DNA from: Alentia gelatinosa
Taxonomy: Eukaryota; Annelida; Polychaeta; Phyllodocida; Polynoidae
Reading direction: 5' to 3'
DNA length: 64,000 bases
Assembly (NCBI GenBank): GCA_950022655.1
Contig: OX465580.1
Coordinates: 481,122 to 545,121 of the forward strand
The notes below the pieces were generated by a model. That model was not told the origin of the DNA. It searched no databases and was given only the letters and a program-made list of their open reading frames with translations. The position numbers and the translations under genes are program-made. Shown in pieces: positions 46,328 through 55,468 of this stretch (position 1 is its first letter; every line of letters begins with the position of its first letter).

Positions 46328-47121
46328 CTGCAAAAAAAAATTATGGGCATCAGTCATGGAACATGAAATATGCTCTTGTGTGACCATAATTTACAAAATG
46401 AAAATTTTCCCATGTATCTAAAAAGAAACAAGACACAATTACATTTACATAGTGACTAGGGTATAGTCCTACAGTTTAGAAGAATCAATTAACATGAAAC
46501 TCACCCTCTCTTGCTGGACGAAATTATGATCTGTGTTGCATGTCTGTGCAGTGTTGCCTTTGACAGATCCTGGAGCTTCCCCCTGCTTTTTAAACACTTG
46601 TCCAAGACCATCTGTTACACCTGCATCACATTGATAATTCCACCCTCCCTCCTGCGCGCCTGTGACAGGAGGGAGGCATGTCAATTAAACAACTTCTCAG
46701 GTCAAGATTAATTTCAAACTCTGTACCTCTATGACATCATATTGGATATGGAAGTCATATATTGGGTTGACTATCTGGTTGTATTTCTATCTTTATTATC
46801 ATAATCATCATCAACATTATGTTATCAACATTTTATTCATAATCCTATTGACAGACCTATCACAATCTAAAATAGGGGGAGGTGTATAGACTGGGAGAGG
46901 AGGGGGTGTGTCCGCCATGTGTGGTTAATCCAGAGCAGGGGTGTCAGGGGGTGTCAGGGGGGATGGGAGGGGGTGTGTGCCTGTGTAGGCTTCTAGAGGG
47001 TACCCTGCAGCCGCTGACAGGGGGTGTGTGTATGTGTGTGTGTGTGTGTGTGTGTGTTCAGGCATGCATGCAGACGTCTTGGGCACTCAGTGGACAGCAG
47101 TCAGACAGCTGTGTGTAGAAA
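46328..47121. other. Divergent intergenic region between PolB and the LRR gene
   Basis: Head-to-head promoter region (PolB minus, LRR gene plus). It holds a GGGGGTGTGT-rich tract at 46880-47030, a (TG)n run at about 47025-47056, and the inverted pair CCTCCCTCCTG/CAGGAGGGAGG near 46645-46677. No gene. Confidence 0.6.
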
Positions 47122-48288
47122 ATGGCAGAGGGGATCATTATCATCATGTGGCTTGTATTACTATTATCCTGTCAATTCCTATTCTTGAACTGTCATGGAT
47201 ATAGGTGTGGATTAGTTTGTGAATGCATCAGAGCAAGACAACTCATAAGCTGTTCCCACAGAAGTCTACGGAATATACCCCACCTCTTGCCACAGGATCC
47301 TATTTTCACCAGACTGGACTTGTCTTATAACAGGAATACTCTCTACCCTAATGAACGATTTTTGATGAAATTTCATTACATCAACCTCAGGAGTAACCCT
47401 TTAAACTGTTCCAGTGTAATAGGTCATACTGCCAAGATAGTATTCCAGGACTCATGTTTATTTAATGACACCAGGAAACAAGTCATTCAAACTCATGAAA
47501 CCAGTGAAAGAAAAATCGGACCTGTTTTAAATGTACCGGTTCCTGATTCACCTTCCTCCTCTACAGGATCCCATCAACAGCCTGTGTTAACCATTGCACT
47601 CTCCAGTGTTTCAGGAATAGTTTTTATTGTTGTCATATTCAGTTCAGTATGTATCGGATTATACAGAAGAAAGAGGAGAAGTAGGAGAAGAAGAGACAGC
47701 ATAACTAGTTCCAACATCTCATTTGATGTATTTATGTCACCACCACTGGAAGGAGGGAGGGGGGAGTGTACAGACACTGACCCTGTCAATGCCGTGCCTG
47801 TGGATTATGTAACACACAGTAACACCACCTGCACTTCCTGGCGACCTGAATTGACACCTCTGTCCCCCTCCCCACAACCTCCTGTTACACCTACACATAT
47901 GGACGTTGACCCTATAGATTATGTTACACTGAACGCCACCATCACCTCTCCTGCTACTGGGCGACCTCAAGCACCTCCGAGGGCACCTCCCCCACCTCCC
48001 TCTCATCAGTCAGCACCACCTATAGCCACCTGTGGGTTACCAGGGCTGTCAGAGACGTCACCGCCGCTACCCGGCCGTTCTAGTACCTCTAACAAGCAGA
48101 CCCACCAGCACCAGAGGGGGCACGGCAGATATAAGGTTGGAGGATTAAAGAGACTTCACAAAATGACCCCTTATGAACTTTCCACTGCTAGGCCACGTTC
48201 TACACCTCAGAACCATGAGGGTCCCAGGGGTAAAAAAAGAAGAATGGTATCAAAGAAGTGCAAAGTCAAGAAACAAAAGAACAATTAA
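47122..48288 (+). CDS. LRR single-pass membrane protein with ITIM-like tail, Polinton cargo
   Basis: 388 residues, one uninterrupted exon. Residues 1-26 form a signal peptide (LVLLLSCQFLFLNCHG). Cysteines at 29, 33, 35 and 44 match an LRRNT cap, followed by a short LRR (SLRNIPHLLP, FTRLDLSYN) and NPLNC with C112 like an LRRCT remnant. A hydrophobic helix spans about 155-180, then a basic stop-transfer RRKRRSRRRR. The tail repeats a tyrosine motif: VDYVTH (Y229) and IDYVTL (Y267). The second fits the ITIM consensus (I/V/L/S)xYxx(L/V/I). Proline-rich SH3-type stretches and a Lys-rich C-terminus follow. AATAAA lies at 48869. It looks like a captured host receptor or decoy; function is inferred. 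Confidence 0.8.
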   Translation: MAEGIIIIMWLVLLLSCQFLFLNCHGYRCGLVCECIRARQLISCSHRSLRNIPHLLPQDPIFTRLDLSYNRNTLYPNERFLMKFHYINLRSNPLNCSSVIGHTAKIVFQDSCLFNDTRKQVIQTHETSERKIGPVLNVPVPDSPSSSTGSHQQPVLTIALSSVSGIVFIVVIFSSVCIGLYRRKRRSRRRRDSITSSNISFDVFMSPPLEGGRGECTDTDPVNAVPVDYVTHSNTTCTSWRPELTPLSPSPQPPVTPTHMDVDPIDYVTLNATITSPATGRPQAPPRAPPPPPSHQSAPPIATCGLPGLSETSPPLPGRSSTSNKQTHQHQRGHGRYKVGGLKRLHKMTPYELSTARPRSTPQNHEGPRGKKRRMVSKKCKVKKQKNN

Positions 48289-48925
48289 AGAGTGTCCCAT
48301 GACAAGTCTGACACAAGTTCAAGTGTGTGAACAGGGTATGTCTCTCTCTTTGTGAAATGTGTTGAGAAGTGTTAACATTGTAGGCCATGGAAATTAGACA
48401 TAGTAGTGCAAACGTTTTTATTTTATAAATATGATGTGACAAAAATAGTGAGGGGGATAGGACATGTATAGATCTAGTTCTCTAGTATTAGTTCTAGTGT
48501 TTTTATTTGATATTACTCCATGTTACTTGTCTAGTCAATGAACATCCTACAGAGTTTAAAATTAGATGTTGCCTTATTATAGCTGTGAGGATTATTTCAG
48601 ATAGTCTCAAATTATTATCAGAGATTTTTTTTTTATTGTAGTGTCTAGTGACTATTATCATATTTCTATTCATTGATTACCATGTCAATATCTGTCTCTC
48701 CTAGTCGAAAAATAGTCATTGCTTTAGTCATATGGTTTCTATTATAGCTGTGATGATTATTTCAGATAGTCTCAGAGATGTTTTTTTTATTGTAGTGTCT
48801 AGTGACTATGTTATGCTATAGATTTGCTTAGTATGATCATCATGATTTCCCACTGTATGTAGGATAGTAATAAAACAAAAACGTACAAGTTAATTTACAA
48901 GTTTCTCTTTATTCATACAACAATT
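48289..48925. other. 3' region of the LRR gene and convergent poly(A) sites
   Basis: A block at 48573-48658 (ATTATAGCTGTGAGGATTATTTCAG...) is duplicated imperfectly at 48734-48808. AATAAA (plus) is at 48869-48874 and TTTATT (minus signal) at 48908-48913. No gene. Confidence 0.7.
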
Positions 48926-50218
48926 TCAGATTTTGCAATATTCCCAGATGAGATCATTTTCCATAAGCAGAAATGCTTTAAAGTCTACACCGGCTAGAAA
49001 CTTCACAACGTCAGATTTAGATTGTAGGTTTATAATGCCAAACTCTGAGCACATGATTCCTAGTCTCCACCGTAATTTGAACAATGTGACCAGATCATGG
49101 CTCAGCTTGCCGTACACATCGATTAAATTATCTTTCTGGTCTAGACACCCCATTACCATGGGGTCTCTTTGTCCGAAACGGTCTGCTTGGCAACCATAGC
49201 AGTTTGTTTTGACCATTTTGTTAAACTCTTTATGGAGCAGGTGGTAATAAGCGTCTTCCATTTCAGTCCAAGACTGGGGCATGGAAATAGATAATGTCTT
49301 AAATGAGATGTTCATAGCATCTTCATAATCATCCATGGTCTGCATGATACATGCCCTCTTGGATATGTATCTGTTATCCAACTTGGTACCATCGACGATG
49401 GCAACATACAGACGTATGGTGGCTGCTGGGGTACCTTTCTTGGTGACTGACATCTGAAGCTCCTGCTCAAAGGGGTCCTCCTGTGATTTCCAGTCCATAG
49501 TATCAAACCCTACTATGACGTTCCTCATCTCATGAAAGACACGTTTCTCTACCGATGTGCACGTCATACTGAAACAAAAAAAGAACATACTCAGATCAAA
49601 ATCATAATATGACAGTGTCAGATCATTGTAGCATCATGACATTACAGTCCCCATTTCCAATAAAAAAAATGATAGAGTATCATGAAGTTATAACCATTAT
49701 TTTCATGTTTCCCATTATAAATAAAAAATATTCTATTATGACATTTTTCATGTTTCCCACTCTGAAAGAAAAATATTGTATTATGGGATTGTATTTTCCC
49801 ACTACAAAATTAAAGATACTGTATTATTACATTACAGCCATTATTTTCACGGTTTCTACACAACTCATAGTACAGTCTATAAAAGATTATAAGGATATAG
49901 TACTTACTGGTATCCATGATGTCTCCTCTCCAAGCTGGTGTATCCTAGGTATGACGTTGTATGGAACACAAACCACTCGGGGTAAGTCTTTGGAGTGTGA
50001 ATGAAAGTCTTCTTCCCTTCTGGCAAACTATTGTCAAAATTTATGCCAAGACTCTCCCATACTACAGGAAGGGGAATGTAGGTTATCCTGAACCTATTCC
50101 TCTTTGGCTTTATAAGCTGGACTGTATCCTTCTCCAATACCATAGAAACATTATCAGACAGACGCACTCTGTCCAGTACAGCTACCTCCTCAGCAGAAAC
50201 AAGCTTGGTACAGACCAT
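48926..50218 (-). CDS. Spliced 317-aa Polinton protein of unknown function
   Basis: Exon 1 is 49908-50218 (donor CCAGTAAGT) and exon 2 is 48926-49568 (acceptor TTTGTTTCAG). The phase-2 junction gives an unbroken 317-residue frame starting MVCTKLVSAEEVAVLDRV. A cysteine motif NCYGCQADRFGQRDPMVMGCL near the last third resembles the 'C(Y/H)GC..D.PSQ..H.CL' block seen in several Maverick proteins, with the usual His replaced by Asp/Met. No transmembrane segment. A poly(A) signal at 48908-48913 (minus) lies just after the stop. I cannot assign a function. Confidence 0.75.
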
Positions 50219-50491
50219 GATGGTGATGATGATGTTCCAGTAGTAACAAGAGCACTGTTATGCCTACCGTTCCCTTCCCCATTTTACTTATACCCTCTAC
50301 AACAGGCAACATCTGTAGGTAGATTATCTGTCATGGTATGACACTGACCTTTTAGTCATAGAAATAGAGAGGTCACATTTGGTGCCATGGTATTTACCTG
50401 TCAACATGCGCCATTCATAGGCCACATATGTTTCCTATGTAATAACCACTAATTAACCCTCAAACTAAGCATACATCACATTTCATTCTCA

Positions 50492-50755
50492 CTCATTTAT
50501 TATGCGCCACCTGTACCATTCATCATGCATGAATTCATTTAATCCTCTAATCCTTGACACACACCAAATAACTGTACATGCATCAATTAACATTTACATG
50601 CATCAATTAACATTTACATGCATCAATTAACATTTACATACATCAATTAACATAATACCCCTCTAATGAGATTCACATCGTTTATGCTAATGAGAATCAT
50701 ATCGATTATGCTAATGGGATTGAGGATTTGGGGGCAAGGAGCAGCATTCAGTAGT
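50492..50755. repeat. Polinton right terminal inverted repeat
   Basis: 264 bp, inverse of 35806-36050, with one more ATGCATCAATTAACATTTAC unit. It is followed by the target duplication CGTGGC (50756-50761). Confidence 0.95.
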
Positions 50756-50761
50756 CGTGGC

Positions 50762-53700
50762 GATATCTGCCTGGTTACGATACATTAGCATACGCGCTAT
50801 ACTGGCGTTGGTTGTTGCTTGAGCTTTCCCCCTCCGCTTCCATGTTTGGAGGTGCGCGTCGCGTGGGCTCCCTCCCACTTCCCACCCGCCCATGGGCTAC
50901 TCGTGGTACCGGTGTTCATGCTTGGTATGCGCGAGGTATTTGGATACTGCCCTCTACAACTCCCTCCCTCCCTCCCTGTCGCTGTGTGCGGTGTGGAGTG
51001 TTGTTCTGGTCGCTCTGACTGTCCTGTTGCCTTACTAGATGGTATTTTTGAATAGGCTGATTCTGCCCCTACGTTTAGTTGTATTTGTGTAGTCTGTGAG
51101 TTTAAGTATCAAGTCTAGAAATTAGCCCCCCTTCCTTGTGGGATGCGTTGTGGGTTGGCTATTACCTAGCCCCTCCCTATAGGCTCCCTGATTATGGAAA
51201 CGTTGCCTAAAGTTCGGTATGTCTGCTGATACACATCTGGATGGTAGTTATTCACTGGCGATGTTTTTGAGGCGCTAGCTCGCTTATTTACGGAAATACA
51301 GCAGATTTTGTGTTTCCTATGGACTTCTCAGTGTTAAAGCGCTTCCATTCCTTCCCCCCCACGATAGCCTCACGTTTTGGCACTGCCGTTTGTATTTCGA
51401 CACGTGGTGCTTATTATACGTTGCCTATAACGATAGGCTGCGCATTCCGATTTGTCTGTTAAATTCTAATAGTTTAATAGCCATGCCTATAGCGTATTTG
51501 ATTAATTGTTTTCTGCAGTAGTCTCAGTTTTGTCAGTGGAACTGTGACCTATTCCCGTCAATGTCGCCTAAATTCCACCCCCCCCCCCCCCCCCCGCCCT
51601 TCACACCTCGGCGTGAGACCGTTTGTGTGCCGTGTGATGTGATGCGTCCCACCTTCCCGCCCGCTGGGCTTGGCTGGTCGGCGTGTGCCGTGTCGTGTGG
51701 CGGGCCGCTGTGGAAGCATGCCGCTATTGCCCCCCCCCTTAAATATGTGAGACTTCAGGATAAATTAAGTTTTTGGTTCGGAATTTTCTTCATTTCTTAC
51801 GGAGAATCTGTTTTTGATCGACTCTAATTTGCTGGTTGTAATTTGTGCTGTTACTAGTTCTTGCTGTTAAATAACCCCCCCCCCCCCCCACATGTTGGTT
51901 GATTTTCCTGCAGATTTTTGTTGTGTTTCTACAATGACTATCGCCCATGACGACTATGATGGCCTATTATGTCAGCAATAGGGCATGTTTCGGTGTTAAT
52001 TGCGTTTATGGGCACTTGCCATCGTTTGTGCTGTGCTGCTAAAGTTTCATTCGGATTGGCTCAGTGACTGCTAATGTTGATGGCTTGGTACGCTGTTCAT
52101 CTCGGAATTGTGTTTAATTTTCTTTTTTTAGAAACACTCCCGTGTTTTCAAGTATTGGGATGCGAAGTTGACCTCAGTACCCCCCCTCCACCCCGTTCCC
52201 TGCGTAGCGGTTCGCGGTGTGTGTCAGCTGTGACATCAGCTGATTACTACCACGTTGCCTACTATTGGCATGGTTCGGTATTTTATAAGTAAAAAAACTG
52301 TAAAATCCATATTATCTCTTATGTGTCTCATATTTGTCGTTTTTCTATTTGTCCCTAGGTTTCAAATATTTTTCTCCCCGGAATTATAGGTCATTGGTGT
52401 TTTCACTGGATGTGGTACTTGAATTAGTATTGCATAAGGATTATCCTGACATACTCGTGACATACTGTATGTTGCCCGTATTATCCTGATTAATGTACTT
52501 ATTGGCTTCCTTAATGCAGATATCCTAATTTGGGATAGTATGTGTGCGTTTTTCAACCTGCCACGTATCTGATAAATAATAACATCTGTTTTATCGGTGA
52601 CTGTACTACAAGTCGTTTGGTGCCATTATCTAGGCTCTAGGAGCATTTTTAAGCGTTTTAGAGGCATATTTCGGTTTTCTGTCTAAATTCAGTCTGGTCT
52701 GGCTTTGTTTTGGTCTAGAGGACGCCAGCTGGCGTGCCCCCGCATGACCCGCGTGACCCTGTGACCTCTGGTGTTTACCCTCCGATCAGCTGTACTCAGC
52801 TGGTGGGTGGGGGCCCTGACTGGGTGCTCGCGCCCGGGTCCACGCGCACCGCGTAGACTTGCCTTATTCCTAATTCATATATTTTCTTTTTCTTTGAATT
52901 TCATGGATTTGTTGCTTTGTCAAGCTGTAATGTATGTTGTCTATGGTTAAATGCCTGTTCTTTGTCTACTAGGGTCCTGAATCACTTCAACCTGGTTTTA
53001 TGTCTTAGATATAGGTTGTGTATCGTATACAGTTATTTCCTTCTGTATACGTATATTTCATTTTTCTTGTTTTTCTTTTCTGCTTTCTAGCAAGTCCTGT
53101 CGCTGGTCTTGCCACATTTCATGTATAATTGGTTTTTCTTTGAATAACTATTTTTCTTGAATAATTAAGAAGTTGTTTCAATCATTGGTTTATTCTAACA
53201 CAATGATTTTGACCCGCTGTTTTGTCAGCGCGCTGCACTTGTTGTTGCGTGGTTGTATTGGTTTCTGTTGGTCCACCTTTAACATTGACATTTATTGTTG
53301 CTTATTCAAACACAGTGACATTGTTGGTCAGGCATTTCATTTCTTGCTTTGTCTTTGAAATTGATTTTTTCTGATTTTCTTCTAACTAAGAAATTTTTAA
53401 TTGCCTTGAGGTCCGGATAATTAAGATTTCATTTGGCTGCAGATTGGTTCTTGAGGTACTCTTCAGTCTTAGGCTGTTGGGTCTAATGATGATGCTGTTT
53501 TATATGGCTCATTGTCTCTTGTCGTTTGGTCTTACTTAAGTTGGTCATATCTTGGAAATTATTTTAACATTTTTGTGATTTTTTGTTTTGGATTATTTTT
53601 AAATTCTGTCGGTTCTTTTGGATGGCATCGTGCATCGCGACTGGCGTCGTGGCGTGTTCACAGAACTTCATGCGAGGTGTCAGTGAGACACTTCTGTCTG

Positions 53701-53800
53701 AGTAATTGAGTTCATTATGGCTGTTATACGTATTTCTCTTTTGTTCTATGTGTTCTCTTCTATGCTTATTTCGGGTTTTTCTGCAGTCATGGCTTCCCCC
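50762..53800. other. Internal sequence of the 45.8-kb element, right of the Polinton
   Basis: Three kilobases with no supported gene. It has T-rich low-complexity tracts and cytosine runs at about 51579-51595 and 51882-51892. It is continuous with 34790-35799 once the Polinton is removed. Confidence 0.6.
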
Positions 53801-54049
53801 GAAACTCTTCGTGTTCTAAAGTAGAGGAAAATGTGGTGTCGGTTTTAAAACCTGGACGCCTTATCACTAAGACACGAGTCAAGTGGTACAAGCCTTTAGG
53901 GTTCATATCCCTAGGGACACTGAGGTTAATCCCCAGTTTGCCACTATACACCTTTGTAATGATAGGGCTCGTCGTTATGATGACCCTTGATGAAGTGCAC
54001 CACTTCATCTTGCCTGTCAGCGGGTTGAGTCTGTTGATTTATAGCTAGA

Positions 54050-54975
54050 TAGTATTCTTGAGTCGTATGCCCGACGTTTCTTTAAGGAACGAGCTTGCCT
54101 TATGTCTATGGTTAAACCCCTAGGGAATGTCTCTTTGGATCATTCTGGGTTGCCTAGTCGCGGTGCTCATGGCGGAATGCCGGTTCTCAATCTGATTGGT
54201 GAGCTTTCGTACCATTTGTTTGGTACAGCTCGCGCGGATGACGTAGAGATAAATGCCAGTCGTTTAGGTGTTCATGCTGATATGGTGAAAACGATCGAGT
54301 GTCATTCGGTACCCATCGAATGATTTGTTTAGACTGAGCCTTGATGTTCATGTTTGGTCACGTAATTTGTTACATGATAGTCAGCTTGAAGTGGTAATGG
54401 ATCCGATTCCGGCGGATCTTCGTGAACTTCTCGAAGACAGTTCGGCGAAATTGGCTTTTGAAGAACTGGTCTTTATGGCTGAAAGTACGTTTGGGATTCC
54501 GTGGACCGCGATTGGTTTGGTCATTTTGGTTATTCTTGCCATTTGTCTGGGTTGTACAGCTCTGTGCTATCTGCGGCGTGTTGTTTTTGGCATGACCGCT
54601 GCACAGGTGGTTACCCTTGCGGCAGCTGTGGCTATTGACTATGTCCCGACCTGCCCTCCTCCGGTTGTCTGTGAGTTTGCTGCTGCGAGAGATTCGGCCG
54701 TTTCTGTGGTAATTTTCCTCCTGATTGCGTTGACCATTTTTCTTTGATGTTAAGTGGCGACGTTCTCGGAAATCTGTCCCTACAGATAGTCTTACGTTCA
54801 GATAGCGGCTCCTGACGCGATGGAGGCTATCTTTCTTGGAGAGAGCATTAGTTAGTATGGAGCATGCTGCTGTCCGTTTGCACGAACGTGCTTCAGCGAC
54901 GGTTTCTTCCGCTCCTGTTGTTGGTGGAGCTTCTGCTCCCCCTCCTCCGAGGAGGACTGGTGATTTGCCGCGGGT
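54050..54975 (+). pseudogene. Env-like membrane protein relic of the 45.8-kb element
   Basis: The frame at 54102-54323 contains VLNLIGELSYHLFGTARADD, reminiscent of the region after the fusion peptide in F-type Env proteins of insect and other invertebrate LTR elements ('N.IG.....LFGT...DD'). After a stop at 54321-54323 the frame at 54325-54747 carries a long hydrophobic helix (TAIGLVILVILAICLGCTAL) and a second near the end (AVSVVIFLLIALTIFL). A short proline-rich tail reads from about 54856 to 55007 (SAPPPPRRTGDLPRVPLPQV). Position just upstream of the 3' LTR is that of env. Stops and frame changes make it non-functional. The homology is by pattern only. Confidence 0.4.
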
Positions 54976-55052
54976 CCCCCTTCCACAGGTTTACGAACAT
55001 CTGTCCTAATTTTACCATCTATGGGTATTTTTCGCTTTTCTACCTTTTCTAA

Positions 55053-55468
55053 TGGAATTTGTTTTTAGTCTCTGCTTATTGGTCATTCTCGTGTGTCTAC
55101 ATGGGCAGATTGCTATTAACCACCCGGTTCTTCTGCATATACTTATGCGGACTAACCGTGCATAATGTGGCGTGTCTGTACTGCACGTTGTCATTAGTTC
55201 CTTTAAAAGAAGTACTTGAAAATCCTTGTCCTTGCAGCATGACTGACAAGGCCATAAACAAATAAGCTGTGTGTCGTATTATGTTGCACGACTAGTGTGT
55301 GTTTGTTTCTGTATCTTATTTTCTATAGGTTCCTAACCCGAGTAACGATTTCATAATAATAATAAATTTATAAGAAACAAGGTAAAGAACTAAGGAACGA
55401 TTGTTGAAGACAAGCTAATTGATCTTTTTGTGATCAAATACCATGTCTTCAAGCCAAACCCGGAAGAG
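55053..55468. other. 3' untranslated end of the 45.8-kb element
   Basis: No gene. It ends with the purine tract CGGAAGAG at 55461-55468, directly abutting the 3' LTR, as a polypurine tract should. Confidence 0.55.

Larger units (their letters stand above)
35806..50755. mobile_element. Polinton/Maverick DNA transposon, 14.95 kb, complete with cargo gene
   Basis: Terminal inverted repeats (35806-36050 and 50492-50755) start ACTACTGAATGCTG and are flanked by a perfect 6-bp duplication CGTGGC (35800-35805 and 50756-50761). Six-base duplications are the Polinton norm. It encodes family B DNA polymerase, retroviral-type integrase, packaging ATPase and capsid proteins, plus small conserved genes. 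Poly(A) signals are placed between convergent genes (41356 plus / 41395 minus, and 48869 plus / 48908 minus). No adenovirus-type cysteine protease was recognised. Extra content is an LRR membrane protein. Integrase, major capsid protein and polymerase are disrupted. Confidence 0.96.

Noticed and set aside
46882..47118. Gly/Cys/Val-rich frame before the LRR gene
   Set aside because: It is generated by GGGTGTGT and (TG)n low-complexity sequence in the promoter region.
53173..53709. Hydrophobic plus-strand ORFs at 53173-53709
   Set aside because: These are T-rich low-complexity translations (Phe/Leu/Val) with no start context or conserved pattern.
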